This document shows, piece after piece, positions 7,496-20,016 of a stretch of 64,000 bases of DNA. This DNA comes from Isosphaeraceae bacterium EP7 (GTDB taxonomy: Bacteria > Planctomycetota > Planctomycetia > Isosphaerales > Isosphaeraceae). The stretch covers positions 3,917,174 through 3,981,173 of the forward strand of contig CP151667.1 of NCBI GenBank assembly GCA_038400315.1, given 5' to 3'. Every line of letters begins with the position of its first letter. The first letter of the stretch is position 1. A program made the translations under genes and the position numbers. The notes under the pieces were generated by a model. The model was not told the DNA's origin and ran no database searches. It was given only the letters and a program-made list of their open reading frames with translations.

Positions 7496-10264
7496 ATGTC
7501 GACCGAGGCCGCGCCAGCGAAGAAGAGCCGGGGCGTGGCCGGCCAGGTCCCCGCGGGCTTGCACCAGGCCCAAGCGGTCGACTGGGTGAGCGACGCCGGC
7601 CTGATGGGCCTCTTCCTCATCTTGACCTGCCTGCTCGGGGCCTTTCCGCTGAAGGACACCGACTTCTGGTGGCACCTGCGCACCGGCGACCTGATCCGCG
7701 GCGGGGCCCCCATTCCTCGCGTGGATGATTACACCTACACCGTCGCCGGCACCCCCTGGATCGACCTCCACTGGCTGTTCCAGCTCGGTCTGAGCTGGGG
7801 CTACAACTACGGCGGGGTGACGCTCCTGAACGTGATCAAGTGCGGGATCACCGCCCTGGCGGTCTTCCTGCTCGTGACGTCCAGGCGACGAGGCCTGCCC
7901 CTCTGGGTGACGCTGCTGGCCTGGCTGCCGGCGCTCTACGTGCTCAGCGGACGCATGTACATCCGGCCCGAGACGCTCTCGCTCCTGTTCCTGTCGGTCT
8001 ACGTGGCCGTGCTGATGCGCTGGGATCGAAGGCCGAAGCTGGCGTTCGCCCTCATCCCGACCCAGATCCTCTGGGTGAATAGCCAGGGCCTGTTCATCCT
8101 GGGGCCCGTCCTGCTCGTCTTCGCCCTGGTCGACGCCCTGCTCAGGCCCGGCTCGCTGGACGAGGCGAAGCTCCCCTGGTGGAAGACGATCGCCTCGGTC
8201 ACCGTCGGCGTAGGCCTGGCCTGCCTGGTCAACCCTTATGGCCTGGCCGGGGCCCTTTACCCGCTGACGCTTTTCTTCGGGACAATGAGCAACCCCATCT
8301 TCTCGAGGACCATCGGCGAGCTGGAATCGATTCCGTCGTTCATCGCCAAAAATGGGCTCACCAATAGTCCGCCGCTGATCGTCCACCTGGCGACGATCGT
8401 GGTGGGCGCGCTCAGCTTCCTGGTCCCGATTTTCTGGCTCGCCTGGACACGCGTCCGCGACCGCTCGCTGAACAAGGCGATGGCCAAGGTCAATGACCTG
8501 GGGCCGACCGCCAAGAAGCCGAAGAAGGCCCCGCGCAAGGGGGCCGAGGCCGTTGCGTCGTGGCGGCTCAGCCCGTTCCGGTTCCTGCTCTACGTCGCGT
8601 TCAGTGCCCTCAGCCTCCAGGCATCGCGCAATACCCACCAGTTCGCCGCGATGGTCGGCAGCCTCACCGCCTGGAACTTCGCCGAGTGGGCCTCGGCCGT
8701 CACGGCGAGGCGTGCACGGCTGGGCCTCGGAACTTCTGCGACCGTCCCGCGCATCTTCGTCGCGGGCCTGCTCGCCCTGGCCATCGGCCTGGTGGGTTCG
8801 GGCGTGCTGCATCGGTGGTCGGGCGAGGGCCGCACGGTGGCCCTGGGCGAGGAGCCCCTCTGGTTCCCGCACGAGGCGGTCAAGTTCGCCGGCGGCGACG
8901 GCATGCCCGGCAAGTTCCTGGCCTATCACATCGGCCATCCGTCGCTTTATGAGTACTACTTCGCACCGGAGAAGAAGGTCTTCGCCGACGCAAGGCTCGA
9001 GGTGATGGGGGCCGAGCACTACGGCAAATACGTCGAGTTGCAGTCGCTGATCACGGGCAACAAGCCGGCCTGGCAGGGAGAAATGGCCGCCGCCGGATTG
9101 CCCGTCGTGCTCGTCGACCACGAGAACAACTCGCAGGTTGGCGCCACGCTCAATGGCCAGGGGGGGTACCGCTGCGTCTGGTTCGACCCGATCGCCGCGG
9201 TCTATGTCCACTCCTCGGTCTCCGGCAAGCCCGCCGTCGACTTCGCCGCTCGCCACTTCCGGCCCAGTCCCGAGACGACCCCCAACGGGGTCGAAGCCCT
9301 CCGCGCGTCGGCCCGCGCCCTGCGATATCACGCCTCGGCGATGCTGGAGCAGGGGAGGGGCGGCCCGGCCAGGCCCCTGATCCTGCTGGGGCTAGACTAC
9401 GCCCGACGCATCGTCGAGGCCGACCCGTCGAACGTCGAGGGCTGGAAGCAACTAGCCTTGCTCGAAGTCATCCGCAATCCCGTCCCCCCCTCATCCCGCA
9501 TCTCTCGCTCCCGCTTCAGGTTCGATCCTCTGATTGACCTCGGTTCGGCGCGGGTCATCTACCTGCTCAACAAGACGCTGGAACGGACCGGTGACGAGTT
9601 CACCCCTCTGTTCACGCTCGCCGGCACCGCGCTGGGCCGCAATATGAACGAGACCGGCCTGGACGCCGCTGAGCGACTACTGAAGCTCACACCGATCAAC
9701 CCCACCCAGCGCAACTCACAGCAGTCCCTCAAGCCCAGCCTGAGCCAGGTCCGCGCGTCGATGGGCCCCGAGCCGTCACTGACCTGGAGCAACCTCGGCC
9801 AGCTCGACGGGCTGGTCAGCGACCTGCTCGATCGGGGCCGGATCGCCGCCGCGGCCGATGTCCTTGAGCGTGCCGATCGACCCGAGGCCCGCCCCTGGGA
9901 TCGGGCCGATCAGGCCGCCTCGCTTCGGCTTGCTCTCGGAGACCCGGCCGGCGCCCGCGCCCTCTGGCTCTCGGCCGTCGGCAACACGCGTCCGGCCCTG
10001 CTCCTCGCACGCGTGGGCGCCACCTATTATGTGGAAGGGAACCTCGAAGGGGCCAAGCTCGCCTTCGCCGAGGCGCTCACCAACGAGCCGAGGCTCTTCG
10101 ACGCCGCCTACGGGCTGGCCCTCGTCGAGCAGGACAACGGCCACGCAGGCCCCGCCGTGGACGCGGCCAGGCTCGCTGTCGAGGTCGCGCCGGATGACAC
10201 CGCACGCCGGGCCGCCTATCAGATTCAGGAGCTGGCCGGGCCCTTCGGCTCGCCCTTGAAATGA
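7496..10264 (+). CDS. Polytopic membrane protein with C-terminal TPR region
   Basis: A 922-residue protein. The first about 450 residues hold around ten membrane segments. Near the N-terminus is DTDFWWHLRTGDLI followed by YTYTVAGTPWIDLHWLFQ, a signature seen in a family of glycosyltransferase-like (GT-C-like) membrane proteins of unknown substrate. Residues about 450-610 form a soluble loop. From about residue 610 the chain is helical with TPR-like spacing (ARRIVEADPSNVEGWKQLA, GRIAAAADVLERAD, LAFAEALTNEPRLFDAAYGLALVEQDNGH). A role in envelope polysaccharide or protein glycosylation is inferred only from fold resemblance. It is transcribed divergently from the exported protein at 4.3-7.3 kb. 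Confidence 0.75.
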   Translation: MSTEAAPAKKSRGVAGQVPAGLHQAQAVDWVSDAGLMGLFLILTCLLGAFPLKDTDFWWHLRTGDLIRGGAPIPRVDDYTYTVAGTPWIDLHWLFQLGLSWGYNYGGVTLLNVIKCGITALAVFLLVTSRRRGLPLWVTLLAWLPALYVLSGRMYIRPETLSLLFLSVYVAVLMRWDRRPKLAFALIPTQILWVNSQGLFILGPVLLVFALVDALLRPGSLDEAKLPWWKTIASVTVGVGLACLVNPYGLAGALYPLTLFFGTMSNPIFSRTIGELESIPSFIAKNGLTNSPPLIVHLATIVVGALSFLVPIFWLAWTRVRDRSLNKAMAKVNDLGPTAKKPKKAPRKGAEAVASWRLSPFRFLLYVAFSALSLQASRNTHQFAAMVGSLTAWNFAEWASAVTARRARLGLGTSATVPRIFVAGLLALAIGLVGSGVLHRWSGEGRTVALGEEPLWFPHEAVKFAGGDGMPGKFLAYHIGHPSLYEYYFAPEKKVFADARLEVMGAEHYGKYVELQSLITGNKPAWQGEMAAAGLPVVLVDHENNSQVGATLNGQGGYRCVWFDPIAAVYVHSSVSGKPAVDFAARHFRPSPETTPNGVEALRASARALRYHASAMLEQGRGGPARPLILLGLDYARRIVEADPSNVEGWKQLALLEVIRNPVPPSSRISRSRFRFDPLIDLGSARVIYLLNKTLERTGDEFTPLFTLAGTALGRNMNETGLDAAERLLKLTPINPTQRNSQQSLKPSLSQVRASMGPEPSLTWSNLGQLDGLVSDLLDRGRIAAAADVLERADRPEARPWDRADQAASLRLALGDPAGARALWLSAVGNTRPALLLARVGATYYVEGNLEGAKLAFAEALTNEPRLFDAAYGLALVEQDNGHAGPAVDAARLAVEVAPDDTARRAAYQIQELAGPFGSPLK

Positions 10265-10296
10265 TCGTTCGACGATCGGCTGCCCCCGGTCGCGGC

Positions 10297-10325
10297 TTGT
10301 GGCCCGTCTATCCCTGCGCTATGAT
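10297..10325 (+). promoter_or_regulatory. Candidate promoter of cysK
   Basis: TTGTGG (10297-10302) and TATGAT (10320-10325) are spaced by 17 bases, about 115 bases before the cysK start. The spacing is ideal and the -10 box matches the consensus at five of six positions. Confidence 0.4.
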
Positions 10326-10440
10326 ACGTGCTTCACCTGGGAAGACGACTTTCCCGATCATCAATCTGATTTGAACTCAGTCATCCGGTCGGACGTATGG
10401 CTTTGCCCCGACGCGGCCGGACTTTTATGGGAGTGTTTGT

Positions 10441-11406
10441 ATGGCCATCGGCGAATGGACTCGGGGGCGAATTTATGATGACATCACGCAAACCGTCGGG
10501 AATACCCCGCTGATCCGCCTGCGTCGGGTGACCGCCGGTTGTGTCGCCGATGTCGTCGCCAAGGTCGAGAGCTTCAACCCGCTCTGGTCGGTCAAGGACC
10601 GGATCGGCGTGGCGATGATCGACGCGGCCGAGGCCGAGGGCAAGATCAAGCCCGACACCATCATCGTCGAGCCGACCAGCGGCAACACCGGCATCGGCCT
10701 GGCCTTCACCTGCGCCGCCCGCGGCTACCGCCTGATGGTCACCATGCCCGAGAGCATGAGCCTGGAACGGCGCAGGCTGCTGAAGGCCTTCGGCGCCGAG
10801 ATCGTGCTGACCCCCGCCGCCGAGGGGATGCCCGGCGCCGTCCGCCGCGCCGAGGAGATCGCCAAGACGACCCCCAACGTCTTCATCCCCCAGCAGTTCA
10901 AGAACCCGGCCAACCCCGAAATCCACCGCAAGACGACCGCCGAGGAGATCTGGCGAGACACCGAAGGCAAGGTCGACATCCTCGTCTGCGGAGTCGGCAC
11001 CGGCGGCACCATCACTGGCTGCGGCGAGGTCTTGAAGGGGCGCAAGCCCGGTGTCCAGGTCATCGCCATCGAGCCCACCAACTCCCCGGTCATCACCCAG
11101 ACCCGCAGCCACCAGCCGATCAAGCCCGGCCCGCATAAGCTGCAAGGCATCGGTGCCGGCTTCATCCCCGACAACCTGAACACCTCGATCATCGACGAGG
11201 TCATCCAGATCCGCGACGAGGATGCCTTCGAGACCTCCCGCCGCCTGGCGAAGGAAGAAGGGCTGCTCGTCGGCATCTCCTGCGGCGCCGCGACCTTCGG
11301 AGCCCTCTCCGTTGCCCGCCGCCCCGAGAACGCCGGCAAGCTCATCGTCGTCGTCCTGCCCGACCTCGGCGAGCGCTACCTCTCGACCCCGCTCTACCCC
11401 GAATAA
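10441..11406 (+). CDS. cysK: Cysteine synthase A
   Basis: A 321-residue O-acetylserine sulfhydrylase, the PLP enzyme that makes cysteine from O-acetylserine and sulfide in the cytoplasm. The PLP lysine is K52 in NPLWSVKDR. The substrate loop [12 protein letters not shown] follows, then the phosphate-binding [15 protein letters not shown], and the C-terminal GISCGAA Ser/Cys site. Length and motif order are those of the CysK/CysM family. The next gene is a JAMM peptidase. This recalls the actinobacterial mec+/cysO/cysM arrangement, but no ThiS-like sulfur carrier is visible here, so ordinary sulfide-dependent synthesis is the default. Confidence 0.95.
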   Translation: MAIGEWTRGRIYDDITQTVGNTPLIRLRRVTAGCVADVVAKVESFNPLWSVKDRIGVAMIDAAEAEGKIKPDTIIVEPTSGNTGIGLAFTCAARGYRLMVTMPESMSLERRRLLKAFGAEIVLTPAAEGMPGAVRRAEEIAKTTPNVFIPQQFKNPANPEIHRKTTAEEIWRDTEGKVDILVCGVGTGGTITGCGEVLKGRKPGVQVIAIEPTNSPVITQTRSHQPIKPGPHKLQGIGAGFIPDNLNTSIIDEVIQIRDEDAFETSRRLAKEEGLLVGISCGAATFGALSVARRPENAGKLIVVVLPDLGERYLSTPLYPE

Positions 11407-11434
11407 CCCCGGCCGAGATGCCAACACTCACTCC

Positions 11435-11470
11435 CGGAAGCCGAGCCCCGTGCTCGGCTTCCGTCGATTT
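11435..11470 (+). terminator. Hairpin terminator after cysK
   Basis: CGGAAGCCGAGC (11435-11446) and GCTCGGCTTCCG (11452-11463) form a 12-bp stem with a 5-base loop, followed by TCGATTT. It separates cysK from the downstream JAMM gene by termination or attenuation. Confidence 0.65.
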
Positions 11471-11488
11471 CGCCTCGGACCATCCCGC

Positions 11489-11923
11489 ATGAGCCACGAC
11501 CCGCCCGCCGCGACCACCCCGGCCCCGCTCCTCATCCCCGAGAATCACCTCCGGGCGATGATCGACCACTGCAAGGCGGTCGCTCCGCACGAGGCCTGCG
11601 GCCTCCTCTCCGGCGTCGCCCCCCTGATCTCGGCCTTCCACCCCCTGAACAACATCAAGGCCAGCGAGACCCGCTACCTCGCCGACCCCGCCGACCTCAT
11701 CCGCGCCGTCGAAGCGATCCGCCTGGCGAAAACCGAAATCCTCGCCATCTACCACTCGCATCCCCGATCACCCGCCATCCCCAGCAAGGTCGATCTGGCC
11801 GAGAACTATTACGACGACGTCCCTCGGATCATCGTCTCCCTGATGGGCGACACCCTCGACGTCCGCACCTGGCGTCTCTGGCCCGACCGCTACGCCGAAC
11901 TCCCCTGGGCCGTCGCCCCCTGA
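11489..11923 (+). CDS. JAMM/MPN+ metallopeptidase (Mov34/MPN/PAD-1 family)
   Basis: A 144-residue single-domain zinc peptidase. The JAMM site is complete: E35 in the helix PHEACGLLSG, then YHSHP with H89 and H91, and D102, giving the HxHx10D spacing. Stand-alone bacterial members remove small ubiquitin-like sulfur carriers from adducts. The best studied is Mec+, which releases cysteine from CysO-cysteine. Its position directly after cysK supports a link to cysteine metabolism, but no carrier protein gene is nearby, so the substrate is inferred. A longer reading frame upstream is open; the ATG at 11489 gives the family's usual length. Confidence 0.88.
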   Translation: MSHDPPAATTPAPLLIPENHLRAMIDHCKAVAPHEACGLLSGVAPLISAFHPLNNIKASETRYLADPADLIRAVEAIRLAKTEILAIYHSHPRSPAIPSKVDLAENYYDDVPRIIVSLMGDTLDVRTWRLWPDRYAELPWAVAP

Positions 11924-12001
11924 GAATGTCTGACACTCACCGTCGGAATAGACCGCCGATTCGATCCGCCATGGCCGAGAATCGATTGGTGAGCGCGATT
12001 G

Positions 12002-12367
12002 TCATCCGGTGTCGGCGACAGTTTGCGGCTGCTTCTCAGACCAGGGTCGCCCGCTCCAGTATCGCAGCTCGATCGTCTCACCCTCGATTGGGTAATTGGC
12101 ATCGCTGGCGGGCTCCTCCGTAACCCAAGCGTCTCCGATCTCACCGGGGATGGTCAGGATTGCGATGACCGACCTATCGTTGATGAGGTTGTCGACGAAT
12201 CGACGGACGGCCACGGTCTGTGCCAGCCCTGAGATCGAAGCCAAAATGTCGGCGTGAGTGTGCCAGGAATAGCCGTCGAAGCCCAACGTCAGGTCGCCAT
12301 CGCGATCGGCGAAAATCAGGAACCGCAAGCGGCCGTCCGGACTGACATGATCTTCGAGGTTTTGCAT
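12002..12367 (-). CDS. Hypothetical protein
   Basis: A 121-residue protein that I do not recognise. The start at 12367 is set by AGGAAG six bases upstream; an ATG 33 bases further up lacks such a site. The sequence is mixed alpha/beta (RLRFLIFADRDGDLTLGFDG, SVIAILTIPGEIGDAWVTEE) without signal peptide or membrane segments. It lies 51 bases after the thioredoxin-fold gene on the same strand and may be co-transcribed with it. Confidence 0.6.
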   Translation of the reverse strand: MQNLEDHVSPDGRLRFLIFADRDGDLTLGFDGYSWHTHADILASISGLAQTVAVRRFVDNLINDRSVIAILTIPGEIGDAWVTEEPASDANYPIEGETIELRYWSGRPWSEKQPQTVADTG

Positions 12368-12418
12368 AAGGTTCTTCCTGTCAGTGTGCTCCCGAGCCAA
12401 TTCGCTGGGGCTCCGAGT

Positions 12419-13585
12419 CTATGGGGTCCGTCCCTGTTCCATCGCTTTCAGAAGTGTCTCGACCGCCTCGTCGAGGTTCTCATCGGAAACCTTCTTGAAG
12501 CGAATCACTCCCTCGGCGTCGAGAACATAGATGGTCGGGAAGTCAACGACGCCCCACCTCGTGGAGATCGGGCCTTCCGACCCACCGTCTGCCCAGCAGC
12601 GCCAGGTGATCTCGCCGGACTCAATCGACTTCCGCAGCGTCTCCTTGCCCTCGTCGGTGTTGACGCTCAGCAGCACGAACGGCTTTGCTTTCAGTTGCTC
12701 GATCAATTTCCTCTCATGGGGGTACATCGCCCGACAGGGGCCGCACCAGTTGCCCGAGAAGGTCAGGACCACGACCTTGCCCCTATGTTCGCCCAGCGTG
12801 AACCGCTTCCCATCAACATCCTCGCCGTCGATCTCGGGTGCAACGTCCCCGATCTTCAGTTGCCGCAGCTCGGACAATTCGCCCTCGGCTAGCTCGGCAA
12901 GCGACCTCTCACCGTATCTGACGGTGCCATACTCCGAGATGGCAAGTTCGAGCAGCGTGATCGCTTCCGCCTCGAGCGTCTCCGAGTTCTTACGCCGCAC
13001 GGCCGCGATCCTGTCCTTACCTCGGGACCGCTCGAAGCCTGGGAGCCAGTCGGGGTTCTCCCGCAGCCTTCGCACCATATGGGCCTGGTACTTCAAGGAC
13101 TGAGCCAGGGCATGGCAGGCGAGTCCCTTCGCTGTCCGGCTTGGATTCCGGTCCATGACGGTGCGAATGAGGCCCTCGGCGGCTGGGAGGTGGAATAAGG
13201 GGAAGAGCTTCTGGCAGACATCTCCCATCCTCTCGTCCGCGACGTAGTCGCGTGCCATCATTCGAATCGCTCGCTCCGACCGATCCGATGGACCCGCCCC
13301 GGCCGTCTTGATGACCAGGATCAGGGCATCGAGCGCCGTGGGATCGTCGGGATGATCCCGGGCCAACTCCAGTGCTCGATCCGCATTCACAACCACCCGT
13401 GCATTGAACTCATTATCAACTCTTCGCCTCTCGACTTCCGTCTTGGCCTCGGGCCACTCCCTCTGAAATTGTTCCGACACCCCTTTCTGTAAGTCCCGGA
13501 TCGATTCCAACTGTTCCTTGGGAGATTGCGGCCCTGGTAGCTCCGAGGCCGCAAAGACCAGCAACCCCAGCACCAGAGGAATCAT
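12419..13585 (-). CDS. Exported TlpA/ResA-like thioredoxin-fold protein
   Basis: A 388-residue protein with a short N-terminal signal (MIPLVLGLLVFAASELPGP). The first about 240 residues are helical and have no recognised domain. Residues about 245-388 are an AhpC/TSA-Redoxin type thioredoxin fold: IGDVAPEIDGEDVDGKRFTL, the redox site W280-C281-G-P-C284, the cis-Pro segment VVDFPTIYVLD, and the tail EGVIRFKK. Such planctomycete proteins are thought to act as thiol-disulfide oxidoreductases outside the cytoplasm. The start 39 bases inside the longest open frame is preferred because it begins the signal peptide and is preceded by GGAG at proper spacing. Confidence 0.87.
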   Translation of the reverse strand: MIPLVLGLLVFAASELPGPQSPKEQLESIRDLQKGVSEQFQREWPEAKTEVERRRVDNEFNARVVVNADRALELARDHPDDPTALDALILVIKTAGAGPSDRSERAIRMMARDYVADERMGDVCQKLFPLFHLPAAEGLIRTVMDRNPSRTAKGLACHALAQSLKYQAHMVRRLRENPDWLPGFERSRGKDRIAAVRRKNSETLEAEAITLLELAISEYGTVRYGERSLAELAEGELSELRQLKIGDVAPEIDGEDVDGKRFTLGEHRGKVVVLTFSGNWCGPCRAMYPHERKLIEQLKAKPFVLLSVNTDEGKETLRKSIESGEITWRCWADGGSEGPISTRWGVVDFPTIYVLDAEGVIRFKKVSDENLDEAVETLLKAMEQGRTP

Positions 13586-14056
13586 CGGGTGAACTCCGTG
13601 GACTTGAGAGACAGCCAACGACAAAAGTCAGACGTCAATGACGTATGTAACAGGAGAGACAGTTAGGCGGCAAGGGCACACCGGCGGCGATTGGCGCCAG
13701 CACGAATCGCTCGATCGCGGGGTGGCATGGGTGATTGATCCGATCAGTTCACCCTCAACTCGATTGGCTGCGGGCCGAGGATGAGCAAGAGCGACGAGGC
13801 ACGAATCACGGGATCCGACGAGGTAAATGCCGGATCTCAGTGAGTTCGCCTCCCGGCTTCCGGCGGATCTTCGAGGGATGATCCACCGGCGCGACTCCCA
13901 GATTCGCCGCCGTGCTGACAAGCCGTTCCAGGTACGCTGATCCGCCTTCTGGCGACCACGCCCCGATCATGAGCCGGTTGAATCGGCGACCCCGGGCGAC
14001 TAGACTCTGAACCCCGACCGCTTTTCGAATCTCTTCAGCGAGGCCGACGCCCAGCT
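13586..14056. other. Intergenic region with one doubtful small ORF
   Basis: About 470 bases between the thioredoxin-fold gene and ndk. On the minus strand, 13806-13970 reads as a 54-residue ORF (MIGAWSPEGGSAYLERLVST then AANLGVAPVDHPSK...). Its composition looks protein-like, but I cannot place it in a family, and it may be a remnant of a decayed gene. No RNA gene is seen. Confidence 0.35.
13806..13970 (-). CDS. Possible small ORF or gene remnant
   Basis: 54 codons from ATG at 13968-13970 to TGA. It is soluble, with no signal or membrane segment, and the ribosome-binding site is weak. It is reported only because its residue usage resembles coding sequence more than the surroundings do. It could equally be the tail of a dead gene. 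Confidence 0.22.
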   Translation of the reverse strand: MIGAWSPEGGSAYLERLVSTAANLGVAPVDHPSKIRRKPGGELTEIRHLPRRIP

Positions 14057-14512
14057 ATGCAGCGCACCCTGATCATCCTCAAGCCCGACAGTGTCCAGCG
14101 CCGGCTCGTCGGCCCGATTCTCTCCCGGTTCGAAGCCAAGGGGCTCCGCATCGCCGCCCTGAAGCTCATCCAGGTTGACCGCCCCCTGGGCGAGAAGCAC
14201 TATGCCGAGCACGCCGGCAAGCCCTTCTTCGATGGGCTGATCGACTTCATCACCGACGGGCCCGTCGTCGTCGGCGTCCTGGTCGGCAACGAGGCCATCG
14301 CCGTCGTCCGCGCGATGCTGGGCGCCACCAATGGCACCGCCGCCGCCCCGGGCACCATCCGCGGCGACTTTTCCATCAGCAAGCAGAACAACCTCGTCCA
14401 CGGCAGCGACAGCGTCGAGAGCTCCGTGCGCGAGATCGCCCTCTGGTTCAAGGCCGAGGAACTCGTCGATTACGAGATCGCCGGCAGCCAGTGGGTCTTC
14501 GACGGGGCCTGA
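14057..14512 (+). CDS. ndk: Nucleoside diphosphate kinase
   Basis: A 151-residue enzyme that transfers the gamma-phosphate of ATP to other nucleoside diphosphates. The catalytic His is H115 in NNLVHGSDSVESS, the family signature. The N-terminus MQRTLIILKPDSVQRRLVG and the RPLGEKHYAEHAGKPFF loop are typical. Length is that of bacterial Ndk. A small membrane protein gene starts four bases after its stop, so the two are probably one transcript. Confidence 0.97.
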   Translation: MQRTLIILKPDSVQRRLVGPILSRFEAKGLRIAALKLIQVDRPLGEKHYAEHAGKPFFDGLIDFITDGPVVVGVLVGNEAIAVVRAMLGATNGTAAAPGTIRGDFSISKQNNLVHGSDSVESSVREIALWFKAEELVDYEIAGSQWVFDGA

Positions 14513-14516
14513 CCCG

Positions 14517-14834
14517 ATGCCCCCGAATCCGCGCAAGATCATCTTCCCGAACCCCTTCTACGTGGTGCTGCTGATCGCCAGCACGCTCTTCACGCTGACG
14601 GTGTTCGCGTACCTGATCGGCCCGTCCGTCGCCCGCCAGGCCCTTGAAAAAGGGCCCGGCGGAGGTGGCCCCGGTCCCACCTCCAAGGCCGTCACCGCCT
14701 GGCTCGACCGCAACGGCCCTTATCTTCTGGCCGCCGAATTCGCCCTCATGCTCGTCTCGGCCCTCCTCGCAATGGGCTTCGACCACCGCTTTCCAGAAAA
14801 GCCGGGCGGCAAGGCTGCCGATCAAGGCAGCTAG
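14517..14834 (+). CDS. Small two-span membrane protein
   Basis: A 105-residue protein with two hydrophobic segments, residues about 13-34 (FYVVLLIASTLFTLTVFAYLI) and about 69-86 (YLLAAEFALMLVSALLAMGF), joined by a Gly-rich loop. It begins four bases after ndk, so co-transcription is likely. I do not recognise a family. Similar short membrane proteins accompany housekeeping genes in planctomycetes, but no function follows from that. Confidence 0.65.
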   Translation: MPPNPRKIIFPNPFYVVLLIASTLFTLTVFAYLIGPSVARQALEKGPGGGGPGPTSKAVTAWLDRNGPYLLAAEFALMLVSALLAMGFDHRFPEKPGGKAADQGS

Positions 14835-15403
14835 AGTGTTTCTCGCGCAGGTGGCGATCACGATTGGGGGCATCCCCCGGGCTGGTCGCGAGCAAGGAGG
14901 CGACCTCCTGCGAGATCGGGCAGCGGCGCCATCTCAAGCGAGTCTCACGTCACAGCCGCATGATCCTCGGCTGCCACTCCCCGGTTCGGGGCTCGACTCG
15001 ACCCGGACGTCCCGGATTCGTATTCAGCACGCGGTGCGATAGGCCGGCCACGATGAGCCGAGAAGACGGGACACCAGGGAGAAGTCCCTCTCGTCATTCA
15101 CCGGCCGCGTCAACCGGATTGCGCGGCTCGGCCCTCGTCCTCTCCCGGGCGAATGGAGACGCCGCCGGTACGCTCTTGTCATCCTTAAAATCTTGAAGAA
15201 CAGTGGATTACGTTCTTGGTGATGGTCCGCATCGCTCTCTTGTCCGCTCATCAATCTTCGGCTCTGTGGATCGATCAGGTCGCCCCGATCTTTGCGGTGA
15301 ATTCCTTTGGATTTCATCGGTTATTCATATTGCTGCGTTAGCATGCGAGGTACCAGGCAGGTAAGTCCTGCGGTTCCTCGTACCCCGTGGGAGGGCATCC
15401 CTA
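14835..15403. other. Intergenic region, no gene seen
   Basis: About 570 bases with only short overlapping ORFs of mixed composition. No tRNA, hairpin terminator with T-tract or clear promoter was found. A GGGAGGG ribosome-binding site lies at its right end before the GTG start at 15404. Confidence 0.45.
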
Positions 15404-15862
15404 GTGAGTCGATCCTCATCGCGCGTCGCCGGCGCCCGGCTGGCGGCGTTGTCAACGGTCGTGGCGTCCCTCATGGCCTGCCAGTCCGGTTGTGGCGAGG
15501 GGGAAGGCCCGAAGCTTGACGTGCCGACCTATCCCGCCTCGGGGAAGGTCCTGCGGGCTAACGGCTCTCCATTGCCCGGTGGGATCGTCGTACTGGTGCC
15601 CCCAGACCCCAAAAGTCCGAAGGCCACGGGGCCGATCGCGAGTGACGGTACGTTCAACTTGAATACCGACGGCATCGCGCCAGGCGCTCCGGCAGGCGAT
15701 TACAAAGTCCGGATTGAACTTGATCCGGAGGCAGACATGAGCGTCTTCGGGACGAAGCGTGGGCTGCCGTTCCCGGCCAAATACGCCAAGGAATCCACCT
15801 CCGGCCTCACCGCCACCATCCAGGCCGCTGGGGTGAACGAGTTCACATTCGCGCTCAAGTGA
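15404..15862 (+). CDS. Secreted lipoprotein, carboxypeptidase-regulatory/transthyretin-like
   Basis: A 152-residue protein starting at GTG, with GGGAGGG just upstream. It has an N-terminal hydrophobic stretch and Cys at 26 and 30 ([11 protein letters not shown]), so lipid modification is likely. The mature part reads as a beta-sandwich of the type common in planctomycete lipoproteins ([45 protein letters not shown]). It is followed after 68 bases by a DUF1559 gene, the same pairing as at 2 kb. Binding or structural roles at the cell surface are inferred. Confidence 0.8.
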   Translation: MSRSSSRVAGARLAALSTVVASLMACQSGCGEGEGPKLDVPTYPASGKVLRANGSPLPGGIVVLVPPDPKSPKATGPIASDGTFNLNTDGIAPGAPAGDYKVRIELDPEADMSVFGTKRGLPFPAKYAKESTSGLTATIQAAGVNEFTFALK

Positions 15863-15930
15863 TTCGTCCTACCCGGCATCCGCGTCAACCACGCCTCAAT
15901 CCCCCCCGTCCGTTCGAGAGAACTCAATCC

Positions 15931-17043
15931 ATGAGTCGTTCGATCTTCAAGGGCGCCCGGCGCCCCGGTTTCACGCTGATTGAATTGCTGGTGGTGATCT
16001 CGATCATCGCCGTTCTGATCGCGCTGCTGCTGCCGGCCGTCCAGTCGGCACGCGAGGCCGCACGGCGCATTCAGTGCACGAACAATATGAAGCAAATCGG
16101 CCTGGCGATGCACAATTACGAGAGCACCAACAGCACGCTTCCCCCCTCCGGCCAGGGGACGAACTTCGCCAACAGCCCCCCGACGACCATCTTCGACGAG
16201 CCGGGCCTCTTCGTCCGATTGCTCCCCTTCCTCGAGAACAGCGTCATCAGCAACGCTTACAATTTCAACCTGCCGTATACTCACACCTCGGGCTCGAACA
16301 AGACGGCCTGCGGCACGTCCATCGGCGCCTATCTATGCCCGTCGTCGGTTCGCGAGCCCAACGGCGGCCTCGACGCCCTCGACCCGGCCGAGGCCTCGCT
16401 CACCGGGAACCTCCGGATCGGCTACGGCGTCCAGGACTACGGTGCGCCCTGCTACACCGATATCAGCGCCACTGGACTCACTGGTGGAGTTGGGTCGACC
16501 GCCATCACGCCGTACCGGAACAACCCCGACCGGGCCGACGGCCTCCTCAAGGTCAGCCAGACCAGGCTCTCCGAGTGCACGGACGGCCTTTCCAACACGC
16601 TCGCGGTGGCCGAGGATGCCGGCCGCGATGCCCGCTATATTGCAAACACCCAGTTCGCCAACGGCAACAGCTCCGCCGTCATTAAAATTGCGGATCGCGA
16701 TCAGTATTTCGACGCCGGCCTTCCCCGCCGTTTCTGGCGCTGGGCCGAGGCCGACGGCGCCTTCGGTGTCTCTGGCTCGATCAACAACAACAAGTCGAAG
16801 ATCAGCCTGGGCCGCTACTCGACGTCGTACCCGACCCCCGGCGTCGATCCCACCGACGGCATCAACAAGGTCAACAACAACGCGGCCAACAACGACGAGA
16901 TCTTCAGCTTCCACCCCGGCGGGGCGAACGCCCTCTTCGGCGACGGGAGCGTGAAATACCTCAAGGAGACGACCAACGTCGTCATCCTGCGGGGCCTGGT
17001 CACGCCCAAGGGCGGCGAGGTCATCTCGGCCGACTCCTACTGA
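15931..17043 (+). CDS. DUF1559 pseudopilin-like protein
   Basis: A 370-residue paralogue of the protein at 2271-3305. The prepilin-type leader ([20 protein letters not shown], then [17 protein letters not shown]) starts about ten residues after the ATG at 15931. The body contains the conserved [18 protein letters not shown] segment, and the tail has [20 protein letters not shown]. It is probably exported and assembled in the envelope by a type II/IV pilus-like machine. It differs from the first copy mainly in Asn-rich loops. Confidence 0.94.
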   Translation: MSRSIFKGARRPGFTLIELLVVISIIAVLIALLLPAVQSAREAARRIQCTNNMKQIGLAMHNYESTNSTLPPSGQGTNFANSPPTTIFDEPGLFVRLLPFLENSVISNAYNFNLPYTHTSGSNKTACGTSIGAYLCPSSVREPNGGLDALDPAEASLTGNLRIGYGVQDYGAPCYTDISATGLTGGVGSTAITPYRNNPDRADGLLKVSQTRLSECTDGLSNTLAVAEDAGRDARYIANTQFANGNSSAVIKIADRDQYFDAGLPRRFWRWAEADGAFGVSGSINNNKSKISLGRYSTSYPTPGVDPTDGINKVNNNAANNDEIFSFHPGGANALFGDGSVKYLKETTNVVILRGLVTPKGGEVISADSY

Positions 17044-19811
<2,768 letters not shown>

Positions 19812-19941
19812 TCGCGACTTGGAGAGATTGAGGAACGACCTCTTGCAATCGCCGAAGTCGCCCCTATACTGTCCCTTGTCAGTCGCGTCCAACAGACACG
19901 CGACGCAGCGAACGGGCCGAGCGAAGGCCGTTTGCTCTTGG

Positions 19942-20016
19942 GCGGGAGTAGCTCAGGGGTAGAGCACCACGTTGCCAACGTGGTTGTCGTGGGTTCAAAT
20001 CCCATCTCCCGCTCCA
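19942..20016 (+). tRNA. tRNA-Gly (GCC)
   Basis: The acceptor stem GCGGGAG pairs with CTCCCGC. The D-arm is GCTC...GAGC, the anticodon stem CCACG/CGTGG with loop TTGCCAA puts GCC at 19974-19976, and the T-arm is GTGGG/CCCAT with TTCAAAT. The discriminator T is followed by an encoded CCA at 20014-20016. All arms pair. Confidence 0.97.

Noticed and set aside
7394-9331. 645-codon antisense frame over the membrane-TPR gene
   Set aside because: Low-complexity Gln/Arg/Asp-rich translation with no motif; the sense strand has consistent membrane and TPR sequence.
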